A stretch of DNA of 6,045 bases from JANRKG01 sp033763635. Lineage in GTDB: Bacteria > Cyanobacteriota > Cyanobacteriia > GCF-001939115. A program made the translations under genes and the position numbers. Location of the stretch: NCBI GenBank assembly GCA_033763635.1, contig JANRKG010000252.1, positions 1 to 6,045 on the forward strand. The letters run 5' to 3'. Of the stretch, positions 1 through 5,446 are shown one piece after another; the stretch's first letter is position 1; every line of letters begins with the position of its first letter. The notes beneath the pieces are model-generated. The model had not been told where the DNA came from and ran no database searches. It saw only the letters and a list, made by a program, of their open reading frames with translations.

Positions 1-1002
1 TACACCCGAAAACGCCTTGTCAATTTCATCGATCCATAACACACAGGGGGCCAATGCCTCTGCAAGTTGAATCATCTGGCGAGTACGGGACTCCGATTCC
101 CCAACCAGGCCACCGAATAACCGCCCCACATCTAATCGCAAGAGGGGGAGGTGCCAGTGATGGGCAATCGCTTTGGCTGTGAGGGATTTTCCGGTCCCTT
201 GAATGCCAACCAGCATTAATCCACGAGGATAGGGAAGGCCATATTGTCTGGCCCGATCGGAAAAAGCTCCCCCCCGGCGCAGCAACCACTCTTTCAGATT
301 ATCTAACCCACCAATATCAGTAATTCTTTCGGAAGTTGGGTAGAAGTCCAAAATTTGCATCTGGCGAATGGTCTGGCGCTTCTCCTCCAGGATTAAGTCG
401 AGGTCATCCGAACGCACCTCCCCGTGCGTGGCGATCGCCCGCGACAAAACCCGTCGAATTCGTTCGATGGATAACCCCTGACAGGACCGTACCAACTCAT
501 CCAAAACCCGATTTTCCAAAGGTTGCCCTGTTGCGGCGAGTAACCGTTCCAGTTCCGAATGAATGTCAGGAGCAGTGGGAAGGGGAAAATCTAAAACCGT
601 AATCATTTCGCTCAAGTCCTCTGGAATAGTGACTTGAGGAGAAACAATCACAATATTTTTTGGTTGGGCTTTCAGCAATCGAGCCAGATTGCGAAGCTTG
701 CGAGAAATGCCGACATCTTCTAAAAAGCGATAGAAATCCCGCAAGATGAAAATGGCTGCTGCCGTCGCCGGAAGTTTCTCAACAAATTCCAAGGCTTGGA
801 GGGGATTGCGCTTACCAAACCCGACATCATTGGGGTTTCCCTGGTAGCCATCTACAAAATCCCAGGTATAAACAGCACGCCCCCCTTGATGGCGGGCACA
901 CTCGACAATCGTATTCTCAACCCGCTCCTCTTCCCGCGTTGGAATATAGATGACAGGGTATCTGGCCCTTAGAAGTAGCTCAAATTCCTCACTAAAACTC
1001 AT
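1..1002 (-). CDS. Ycf46-like AAA+ ATPase, 3' end cut off by window edge
   Basis: The first 334 codons are present, with no stop before the left edge. Residues 1-210 form an N-terminal region (MSFSEEFELLLRARYPVIYI) seen in Ycf46-type proteins, where it resembles a degenerate first ATPase-like domain. The AAA module starts near residue 230 (DIGGLDNLKEWLLRRGGAF). Walker A is GIQGTGKS at 266-273 (Lys272). The segment RLDVGRLFGGLVGESESR follows, and Walker B is VLWIDEID at 321-328 with catalytic Glu326. Sensor 1, sensor 2 and the arginine finger lie off the edge. The family is chloroplast- and cyanobacterium-centred. A Synechocystis Ycf46 has been linked to inorganic carbon use, but this gene may be a paralogue because it sits in the yidC cluster. 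It starts 51 bases after the DUF177 stop. No clear Shine-Dalgarno is visible, and the start was chosen from the family-like N-terminus. The family call is firm; the cellular role is not. Confidence 0.93.
   Translation of the reverse strand, partial: MSFSEEFELLLRARYPVIYIPTREEERVENTIVECARHQGGRAVYTWDFVDGYQGNPNDVGFGKRNPLQALEFVEKLPATAAAIFILRDFYRFLEDVGISRKLRNLARLLKAQPKNIVIVSPQVTIPEDLSEMITVLDFPLPTAPDIHSELERLLAATGQPLENRVLDELVRSCQGLSIERIRRVLSRAIATHGEVRSDDLDLILEEKRQTIRQMQILDFYPTSERITDIGGLDNLKEWLLRRGGAFSDRARQYGLPYPRGLMLVGIQGTGKSLTAKAIAHHWHLPLLRLDVGRLFGGLVGESESRTRQMIQLAEALAPCVLWIDEIDKAFSGV
431..438. repeat. HIP1 octamer GCGATCGC
   Basis: A perfect copy of the highly iterated palindrome GCGATCGC lies inside the AAA ATPase gene. 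HIP1 is abundant in many cyanobacterial genomes. Near matches (7 of 8 bases) occur elsewhere in the window, for example near 1099, 1659 and 1989. It supports the taxonomic assignment and implies no local function. Confidence 0.7.
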
Positions 1003-1020
1003 GGGGTTGCCACTGCATAA

Positions 1021-1040
1021 ATGGATGAGTATGAATGAGT
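1021..1040. repeat. Two tandem 10-bp units in the DUF177-AAA spacer
   Basis: ATGGATGAGT is followed directly by ATGAATGAGT, identical at 9 of 10 positions. The pair fills much of the 51-base gap between the DUF177 stop and the AAA start. On the transcribed strand it reads ACTCATTCATACTCATCCAT. It probably reflects slippage. No regulatory role can be shown. Confidence 0.5.
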
Positions 1041-1053
1041 TTACTCGATGAGG

Positions 1054-1560
1054 TTAGGGGGAGTATCGTTGCTTTAAAGCTTCCAAAGAAGCCCAACGGC
1101 GATCGAGTAGCACAGGAGAACCCTCTTCAAGCGGAGGCTGGATTCCCTTGCACTCGTTATCACAAAGCTTTCTTTGAGGAATCGCCAAACACAATTGCTG
1201 ATACAGCCAATCTCCCGTATTGAGGTATCCCTGGGATGGTAAGGTCTCAACCAGGCTTTCAAAGGGGACTTCCACTTCTAAATCTTCGACCGTCATCTCT
1301 TGATCGACATCGGTTAACCAAATCAACTCAGACACATTGAGGGTTAAGCGGTGATTGTAGTTCTGTAGACAGCGATCACAATCAAGCGTTATGATCGCCT
1401 CCGCTTTGGCCTTGACCTCCAGATAACTGCCCTGATGCTTGACTCGAATAACCCCTTTCACAGGAGTAAGGGTTTCTAAGTCGGGCAAAAATTCCTCAAA
1501 TTGTTGCTCGATTGTTTGTTCTGGTGCTCTCGTCAGTTGGGGAATGTAAATTTGCTCCAT
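1054..1560 (-). CDS. DUF177 / YceD family protein
   Basis: 168 residues, beginning MEQIYIPQLTRAPEQ, the usual start of cyanobacterial DUF177 proteins. An in-frame ATG 27 bases upstream (1587) would add MFLWGYALD, which is not family-like and has no ribosome binding site, so I prefer 1560. The core LTPVKGVIRVKHQGSYLEV leads into C61-D-R-C64. A second cysteine group is C124 and C133-xxx-C137, giving a plausible metal-binding arrangement. The acidic stretch VDQEMTVEDLEVEVPFE sits between them. In E. coli yceD neighbours rpmF (L32), and DUF177 proteins in plants and bacteria have been tied to 23S rRNA accumulation, so a role in large-subunit rRNA processing or stability is the best inference. Here it lies 49 bases after the KH-R3H gene, within an RNA-related cluster. 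Confidence 0.92.
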   Translation of the reverse strand: MEQIYIPQLTRAPEQTIEQQFEEFLPDLETLTPVKGVIRVKHQGSYLEVKAKAEAIITLDCDRCLQNYNHRLTLNVSELIWLTDVDQEMTVEDLEVEVPFESLVETLPSQGYLNTGDWLYQQLCLAIPQRKLCDNECKGIQPPLEEGSPVLLDRRWASLEALKQRYSP

Positions 1561-1609
1561 ATCCAATGCGTAGCCCCATAGAAACAATTAACTGTAAATT
1601 AGACGGCCT

Positions 1610-2158
1610 TCAACGCTCTGATTCCGGACTGGAGGATGTTCGCCGCACAACGAGACGGCGATCGGGCTCCCGTCCCCGACTGTAAGTTTCCAGATCTGGA
1701 TAAAGTTGAAGAAAGGTATGAACCTGCCTCCGTTCCGCTGAAGAAAGGGACTTCAGTTCATACTCATGCCCAGTCTGGCGTACTTGCTCCGCTGCCTGTT
1801 CTGCCATCGCTTTCAGTTCTGACTGACGACGAACGCGATATTGATTCAGATCGATCGTAAAAGCCTGCTGTTCAGGCTGAGATTGTCCCAAATTCAAAAT
1901 GGTGTTACTGAGATACTGGATGGCATCTAAAACAGTCCCATTCGGGCCAGTAAGGAGTTGAATCTGCTCTGGGCTGAGGGTCTCTTCAGCGATCGTCAGC
2001 CAACAGGAGTTAGCATTCCCAACGTCTTCTAATGAGGGGGGCTGATCTGCAAGGGTTAGGGCTTCAGAACGGTACTCCGCCTCAACCCTGGAAGAAAAAC
2101 CTGCTAATTGCAAGACTTCTTCTAACCACTGCTTGCCTCGGATCTGTGCATCTTCCAT
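1610..2158 (-). CDS. Jag/KhpB-type KH-R3H single-strand nucleic acid binding protein
   Basis: 182 residues. The N-terminal helix MEDAQIRGKQWLEEVLQLAG is followed by a KH-II domain at about 50-104, with a GxxG loop (GPNG, 71-74) before VLDAIQYLSNTILN. An R3H domain covers about 115-172 with the signature Arg143-xxx-His147 (RRQVH) and the typical ending TYSRGREPDRRLVV. The Jag_N domain of Firmicutes homologues is absent. In Gram-positives KhpB/EloR pairs with KhpA, binds RNA and affects cell elongation; in this group an RNA-binding regulator is the safe statement. The gene follows yidC closely, the order known as yidC/spoIIIJ-jag. The start is a choice between ATG 2164 and ATG 2158. A run of seven G with a preceding A lies 1 base from the first and 7 bases from the second, so 2158 is favoured. 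The C-terminal tail RRTSSSPESER is probably disordered. Confidence 0.92.
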   Translation of the reverse strand: MEDAQIRGKQWLEEVLQLAGFSSRVEAEYRSEALTLADQPPSLEDVGNANSCWLTIAEETLSPEQIQLLTGPNGTVLDAIQYLSNTILNLGQSQPEQQAFTIDLNQYRVRRQSELKAMAEQAAEQVRQTGHEYELKSLSSAERRQVHTFLQLYPDLETYSRGREPDRRLVVRRTSSSPESER

Positions 2159-2165
2159 CGACATA

Positions 2166-2173
2166 CCCCCCCT
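2166..2173 (-). promoter_or_regulatory. Purine-rich ribosome binding site of the KH-R3H gene
   Basis: AGGGGGGG on the minus strand lies within the 26-base spacer after yidC. It is 7 bases before ATG 2158 but only 1 base before ATG 2164. Normal Shine-Dalgarno spacing therefore selects the downstream start. Confidence 0.55.
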
Positions 2174-2184
2174 ATCGAACTTGG

Positions 2185-3339
2185 CTAGGCTTTCTTCTTG
2201 ACATTTCCAGGCTCAAAAGGAAGTGCTTGTCTTGCCTGACCTGAAGCGTCGCTCGTACCCTCACTCACCCCTGCTTCATCGAGAATTTTCTGTAAGTTCT
2301 CAGGCAGTGGTTCCCGGAGGAGAATAAATGTCTGAAGGGTCTGAAAAATGTTGGCAATCAACATGTACATCAAAACCCCTGCCGGAAGAGGGAAAAAGAG
2401 GAACATTCCCGAAAAAATAATGGGAGTAATCTTATTAACGGCTGCCTGTTGTTGATTCTCACTCGTCGAACCCTGCCCTGATAGCAACTGGTTGACGTAG
2501 AGGCTAACCCCAAACAGAAGAATCATTGCAACAACATCCCAATGGATCGTGCCATCGTCATCGAATGCTCCAACTCTTCCTAGGGCATCAATAAACAAAA
2601 AGCCCTTATCCGCTGCCAATCCTGGAACTGTCCCCTGAAGAGTTGCTTCTCCAGGTTGCAAAGCTTCCAATGTCCCATCGGGATTGACCTTAATTCGCTC
2701 TTCTCCTTTGACAACCTTCAAGCGGGGGGAGATCTTGGTTTCAGGATGTTCCGCTAATAAAGCATCTAAGGGACTGCCCTCAACGGTTTGAAACTCAACG
2801 CGCGTTTTCTCTCCCACCGCAAGCTTTGTCCCTCCTGGGAGAAGGGCAGCAACCGGAGCATGAACCCCATCTGCAATGTAAATGTTTTGAGGAGCGGTTG
2901 CGTAAACCTGGGGCTGAATCAACTCAATCTGCTCCTGAGGCAGAATTTGCACATTCAGCGTGTAATTGATGTCGGAGAATGGCGATCCTCGAAGGGTCGC
3001 GAAGAGGGCAAACAAAACCGGCATTTGCAGCACGAGCGGGAAACATCCTGCGAGAGGATTACCAAATTCTTTATAAACCTGGCTCATGGCTTCTTGCTGT
3101 TTAGCCGGGTCATCCTTGTAGCGTTCCTGAATTTCCTTCACCCGCTTTTGCATCAAGGGCTGGGCTACCCGCATTCTACGCATGCTTCGGATAGAGCCAG
3201 CACTCAATGGGTAAAGGGCAAATCGAATCACCAGGGTTAGAGCCACAATGGCTAGACCATAGCTCGGCACAATCCCGTAGAAAAAGTCAAGGATTGGCAG
3301 CATGACGTTGTTGGAAAGAAAACCTATGCCGAAGTCCAT
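2185..3339 (-). CDS. yidC: YidC/Oxa1/Alb3 membrane protein insertase
   Basis: 384 residues; inserts and folds proteins in the plasma and thylakoid membranes, alone or with SecYEG. The N-terminus MDFGIGFLSNN matches cyanobacterial YidC and lacks the large P1 domain of proteobacteria. TM1 at about 13-46 carries the conserved hydrophilic-groove arginine (Arg39 in TLVIRFALYPL). The charged cytoplasmic coiled-coil hairpin follows at about 50-93 (RSMRRMRVAQPLMQKRVKEI). TM2 (about 95-117) contains LVLQMPVLFALFATLRG. A lumenal insertion at about 120-266 holds an Ig-like segment (LAVGEKTRVEF, then VNPDGTLEALQPGEATL). Further TM segments lie at about 269-287 and 303-341 (PIIFSGMFLFFPLPAGVLMYML). The C-terminus ends in KKKA, a basic tail that could contact ribosomes. 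The Shine-Dalgarno is weak (AGAAAGA just before ATG). The gene lies 100 bases after the PH gene. Confidence 0.98.
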   Translation of the reverse strand: MDFGIGFLSNNVMLPILDFFYGIVPSYGLAIVALTLVIRFALYPLSAGSIRSMRRMRVAQPLMQKRVKEIQERYKDDPAKQQEAMSQVYKEFGNPLAGCFPLVLQMPVLFALFATLRGSPFSDINYTLNVQILPQEQIELIQPQVYATAPQNIYIADGVHAPVAALLPGGTKLAVGEKTRVEFQTVEGSPLDALLAEHPETKISPRLKVVKGEERIKVNPDGTLEALQPGEATLQGTVPGLAADKGFLFIDALGRVGAFDDDGTIHWDVVAMILLFGVSLYVNQLLSGQGSTSENQQQAAVNKITPIIFSGMFLFFPLPAGVLMYMLIANIFQTLQTFILLREPLPENLQKILDEAGVSEGTSDASGQARQALPFEPGNVKKKA

Positions 3340-3383
3340 TCTTTCTAAGTTAACCTGTGTGCTCTAATTTTGCTGAATCTAAT

Positions 3384-3401
3384 CTACCCAATAATTGGTA
3401 G
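3384..3401. other. Small inverted repeat in the PH gene-yidC spacer
   Basis: CTACCCAATAATTGGTAG can fold with CTA/TAG and CCAAT/ATTGG arms if one C is bulged. No T tract follows on the minus strand, so it does not look like a terminator. It sits in the longest spacer of the cluster, between the PH gene stop and yidC. It could be a weak 5' structure or an mRNA processing point, or chance in A+T-rich sequence. I saw no convincing promoter in the same 100 bases. Confidence 0.25.
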
Positions 3402-3439
3402 TGTGTGCGTAAATTCTGGGGTTCTTCAGGGCCGATGGA

Positions 3440-3850
3440 TTAGCGACCTGCCGTACCCACTGGGCCACTCACTTGTTGGGCCTTCGCTGAAATTTTAGTA
3501 TTGATATGGTCATAGACCTCTCGGAAACGAGGAACGGAGCGCATTTCCAGGCGGCTACCATCCTTCAAGGTTAAAACCATATCTCCCCAAGCGCCTAACC
3601 CTCTGGGTACCGTGATCACTTTCGCAATTTCTGAGTAAACAATGTCAGTGCGATTACGTCCCATCCATCCCCCCGTCACAGAGATGCGTCGGTTGGTGAT
3701 TCGATAGCGTAACCATAGTGCCCGGACGATCGAACCAACTGTCAGGGGTAGACAAATGACCGTAAATCCGAGGAGGAGATTAATAATCAAATCCCCAACG
3801 TGAGGCCCACCTTCGTAAAAAATTTCTTCATTAATGTTCTTAATACTCAT
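3440..3850 (-). CDS. Small membrane-anchored bacterial PH-domain protein
   Basis: 136 residues. EEIFYEGGPHVGD is followed by a hydrophobic segment at about 21-47 (LIINLLLGFTVICLPLTVGS, continuing to IVRALW). A PH-like beta-rich domain covers about 48-121: RYRITNRRISVTGGWMGR, YSEIAKVITVPRGLG, then MVLTLKDGSRLEMRSVPRF and a closing helix. This matches YdbS/bPH_2-like proteins found upstream of yidC in cyanobacteria. The exact function is unknown; a membrane adaptor linked to YidC or envelope biogenesis is an inference from position. The start at 3850 rather than 3865 is chosen because GAGG lies 6 bases upstream, and the protein then begins MSIKNINEEIFYEGG. The start overlaps the last 11 bases of rnpA, pointing to translational coupling. 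The C-terminal 15 residues are Gly/Ala/Ser/Gln-rich and probably flexible. Confidence 0.9.
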   Translation of the reverse strand: MSIKNINEEIFYEGGPHVGDLIINLLLGFTVICLPLTVGSIVRALWLRYRITNRRISVTGGWMGRNRTDIVYSEIAKVITVPRGLGAWGDMVLTLKDGSRLEMRSVPRFREVYDHINTKISAKAQQVSGPVGTAGR

Positions 3851-4331
3851 TAAGTACCTCAGCATCTGCCAACAACTGTTTTAATTCTTGCAGAAATTGG
3901 AGGTAATCGCACTGGACTGCGCCTGGATGGACCACAATCACGAGCAGCCAGCCTGGAGCAATCGAGGGTAGTAGGTGGCGAATTGCAGCCCGAATAAGTC
4001 GTTTGACCCGATTTCGAACGACCGATCGCTTACTGACCTTCTGGCTGACTGAAATGCCGATTTTGGAGGGTGATGAGAGTGTCTGCGATGCTTCGCTGGG
4101 GACATTCTGCGGCCCTTCAACCCAATCTTTGGCAGCTTGTTTTGAAAGCTGATTTGCCTGGTGATTTGTTTTAGCCTGGTGATTTGTTTTAACCGACAAA
4201 CCTTCGGAACGTCCCTTCCCTTGCCTGAGTCCTCTCAGCGTAAGGTGGGAGGAAGTGCGCCGAATTCCCCGCTGGTAAACCAAACTAAAATCTTGCCGAT
4301 GCCTGAGCCGATTCACTCTGGGCAGGGCCAT
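3840..4331 (-). CDS. rnpA: Ribonuclease P protein component, with a long internal insertion
   Basis: The protein subunit of RNase P binds the catalytic RNA and the 5' leader of precursor tRNAs. 163 residues, against roughly 110-125 for most bacteria. The N-terminal RLRHRQDFSLVYQRGIRR and SHLTLRGLR match the family. The RNR signature SKRSVVRNRVKRLIRAAIRH occupies about 100-119, followed by GWLLVIVVHPGA. Between residue 37 and about 88 lies a polar insertion rich in Gln, Ser and Lys that contains KTNHQA twice in tandem. The fold on either side is intact and the frame is open, so the protein should be functional. Nostoc-type RnpA also carries extra residues at this position, so the site is a tolerated variable loop. 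The start is 9 bases after rpmH, with GAGG 7 bases before ATG. Confidence 0.96.
   Translation of the reverse strand: MALPRVNRLRHRQDFSLVYQRGIRRTSSHLTLRGLRQGKGRSEGLSVKTNHQAKTNHQANQLSKQAAKDWVEGPQNVPSEASQTLSSPSKIGISVSQKVSKRSVVRNRVKRLIRAAIRHLLPSIAPGWLLVIVVHPGAVQCDYLQFLQELKQLLADAEVLNEY
3857..3860 (-). promoter_or_regulatory. Ribosome binding site of the PH gene, inside rnpA
   Basis: GAGG on the minus strand lies 6 bases before ATG 3850 and within the last codons of rnpA. It decides the start in favour of 3850 over the upstream in-frame ATG at 3865, which would contain this site in its own coding sequence. Confidence 0.6.
4156..4191. repeat. Exact 18-bp tandem duplication inside rnpA
   Basis: GCCTGGTGATTTGTTTTA occurs twice back to back with no mismatch (4156-4173 and 4174-4191). 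A further TGATTTG just before it (4150-4156) suggests an older decayed unit. In the protein this gives KTNHQA twice at residues 48-59. The unit length is a multiple of three, so copy-number change keeps the frame. Confidence 0.9.
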
Positions 4332-4338
4332 AATTGAG

Positions 4339-4342
4339 CCTC
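4339..4342 (-). promoter_or_regulatory. Ribosome binding site of rnpA overlapping the rpmH stop
   Basis: GAGG on the minus strand overlaps the rpmH TGA (4341-4343) and sits 7 bases before the rnpA ATG at 4331. Ribosomes ending L34 would therefore terminate on the rnpA initiation site, consistent with coupled translation. Confidence 0.6.
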
Positions 4343-4478
4343 AAACGGCTAGGCGGACACGTCCTTTAGCTCGTCTCGCCTTGATCACTTTCTGTCCATT
4401 CTTGGTTCGCATCCGAACCCGGAATCCAGAAACCCTTTTACGCTTGCGGCTAGTACCGTGTAGGGTGCGCTTGGTCAT
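4341..4478 (-). CDS. rpmH: 50S ribosomal protein L34
   Basis: 45 codons plus TGA, read directly from the sequence: begins MTKRTLHGTSRKRKRVSGFR, continues VRMRTKNGQKVIKARRAKGR and ends VRLAV. Length and composition are typical of L34, a very basic protein buried in 23S rRNA of the large subunit. The family signature (K-R-T-x-x-G-T-S-R-K-R, then SGFRxRMxTxxG) is complete. GGAG lies 6 bases before the ATG (4485-4488). rpmH is first in the same-strand cluster, with rnpA starting 9 bases after its stop, as in most bacteria. Unlike in many bacteria, dnaA is not the upstream neighbour; a DUF2808 gene is. Confidence 0.97.
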   Translation of the reverse strand: MTKRTLHGTSRKRKRVSGFRVRMRTKNGQKVIKARRAKGRVRLAV

Positions 4479-4525
4479 AACTTACTCCGGATGATCATTA
4501 AAAGCTTAAAAATTCACGGATTCCC

Positions 4526-4534
4526 ATCATATCA
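4526..4534 (-). promoter_or_regulatory. Candidate extended -10 promoter for the rpmH-rnpA cluster
   Basis: On the minus strand TGATATGAT reads as TG-n-TATGAT, an extended -10 element one base from consensus TATAAT. No good -35 lies 16-18 bases upstream, which extended -10 promoters can tolerate. Transcription would begin near 4519 and give a leader of about 40 bases ending at the rpmH Shine-Dalgarno. Position and motif fit, but this is prediction only. Confidence 0.45.
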
Positions 4535-4627
4535 CTATCTGTTTCCTCTAGGGTGAGTCTGATCGCTTTGACAGGGAACAAGCAAGAAAAATCTACAAGG
4601 GTGTGCTGAAGCAGTCAAGCAACGACT

Positions 4628-4647
4628 AAACCCAGCCAATGGGATTT
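4628..4647 (-). terminator. Weak hairpin downstream of the DUF2808 gene
   Basis: On the minus strand AAATCCCATTGGCTGGGTTT can form a 7-bp stem (AAA/TTT plus CCCA/TGGG) with one bulged base and a five-base loop, about 40 bases after the DUF2808 stop. The Ts are part of the stem and no separate U tract follows, so termination would be weak. No better candidate was seen between DUF2808 and rpmH, so partial readthrough into rpmH is possible. Confidence 0.25.
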
Positions 4648-4688
4648 AAGTTGTCCCTGTAGCGATTTCTAACTTTCGGGCAACTTGC

Positions 4689-5246
4689 CTAGCTGATCGT
4701 GATAATCCAGGTACCGATGTAACGCAGTAGGGGGACATCACCCGGTGTCAGGATTTGGCAATTGAAGTAGTAAGTGCCACCAAAGACAGGGTTTTTGACG
4801 TTAGAAAGCTGAATTTCTACATCGTTCCCTGCGGGGATCGGTTCTTGGGGAAAGATTTCCAGAACAAAACTATCTTGACTCCAGCGCACTTCGCGAATGG
4901 GGACGGATTTACCCCTCACAATAATCTCGACATCTTTGGTGTCAAACTTACCGTCATAGTAATCCGGGTAAGAGATGACAAACTGGGACACTGCTAGCTT
5001 CATCCGTTTCGATGAAATTCTGAGGCGATAGCGATCCCAGGAATCCGATCGTCCACCAAAATCCAGACGGTAGTTCAACTGGTTTTCGTTCCGAACACCG
5101 CTGAAAATCGTAAACCCCGGCAAGCTTTGAGCCAGGGCTGTCATGGGCAGAGCAGCCGCAGCAATTCCAGCAAGCAGGAGAGCGGACAGAACGGGGCGCT
5201 TTGGACGTTTAGAACTTAGCAGCTTTGATAAGAACATTGGTTTCAC
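4689..5246 (-). CDS. Exported DUF2808 family protein
   Basis: 185 residues from GTG 5246; ATG 5237, three codons later, is an equally possible start because neither has a strong ribosome binding site. The N-terminus has a basic region (SKLLSSKRPKRP), a hydrophobic core (VLSALLLAGIAAAALPM) and an AxA cleavage site, A37-L-A39 before Gln40, so it is a Sec-type signal peptide. The mature part carries DUF2808 features: YPDYYDGKFDTKDVEI, VRWSQDSFVLEIFPQEPIPAG, VEIQLSNVKNPVFGGTYYF and a closing GDVPLLRYIGTW. It is probably all-beta and secreted to the periplasm or exterior. The family is essentially cyanobacterial and of unknown function. It precedes rpmH on the same strand but is separated by 210 bases with a candidate promoter, so it is likely a separate transcription unit. 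Confidence 0.9.
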   Translation of the reverse strand: MKPMFLSKLLSSKRPKRPVLSALLLAGIAAAALPMTALAQSLPGFTIFSGVRNENQLNYRLDFGGRSDSWDRYRLRISSKRMKLAVSQFVISYPDYYDGKFDTKDVEIIVRGKSVPIREVRWSQDSFVLEIFPQEPIPAGNDVEIQLSNVKNPVFGGTYYFNCQILTPGDVPLLRYIGTWIITIS

Positions 5247-5320
5247 ACCACTCTAGGAAAGATAGGCTACGAAAGAGACAGAAACAAGAAATCAAGGAAT
5301 CAGGTAGGCTCTACTGACGA

Positions 5321-5372
5321 ATGGTGCATCTGCTGAGAAGCAAATCTACTCAAACTGTGCAGATCAAACCAT
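5321..5372 (-). other. Interrupted inverted repeat in the DUF2808 5' leader
   Basis: The arms ATGGT(5321-5325)/ACCAT(5368-5372) and ATCTGC(5328-5333)/GCAGAT(5359-5364) pair to give 11 base pairs with a 2x3 internal loop and a 25-base apical loop. It lies 75-126 bases upstream of the gene and within its leader if the candidate promoter at 5438-5446 is right. It could be an mRNA structure. I know no named riboswitch that matches it. Confidence 0.35.
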
Positions 5373-5437
5373 GCATGTGCCTGACGAAACAACCGTCTAA
5401 AAGTGCCCAACCCCATCCTCTGCTTACTTAACTTAAC

Positions 5438-5446
5438 AATATATCA
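5438..5446 (-). promoter_or_regulatory. Candidate extended -10 promoter for the DUF2808 gene
   Basis: Minus-strand TGATATATT reads as TG-n-TATATT, the same extended -10 layout as the rpmH candidate, again without a clear -35. It would give a leader of roughly 185 bases that includes the inverted repeat at 5321-5372. The surrounding sequence is A+T-rich, so chance occurrence is a real possibility. Confidence 0.3.

Noticed and set aside
26..602. Frames of 87 (minus) and 88 (plus) codons over the AAA ATPase gene
   Set aside because: Both overlap the strongly supported AAA coding frame, have Pro/Arg/Trp-rich nonsense-like translations and no family resemblance.
1561..1587. Nine-codon N-terminal extension of the DUF177 protein
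   Set aside because: The extra residues MFLWGYALD do not fit the family start and no ribosome binding site precedes that ATG.
2788..3240. 150-codon plus-strand frame antisense to yidC
   Set aside because: It lies wholly within yidC on the other strand, its translation looks like no known family, and its Cys/Arg/His-rich composition is typical of an antisense shadow.
3938..4120. 60-codon minus-strand frame inside rnpA
   Set aside because: It is an out-of-frame shadow of rnpA; the rnpA frame carries the RNR signature.
4479..4688. Replication origin next to rpmH
   Set aside because: In many bacteria rpmH adjoins dnaA and oriC, but here there is no dnaA and no cluster of TTATCCACA-like boxes; only an isolated TTTCCACAT occurs far away near 5672.
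4755..4997. 80-codon plus-strand frame antisense to the DUF2808 gene
   Set aside because: The minus-strand frame has a signal peptide and DUF2808 motifs; the antisense product has neither family features nor an evident ribosome binding site.
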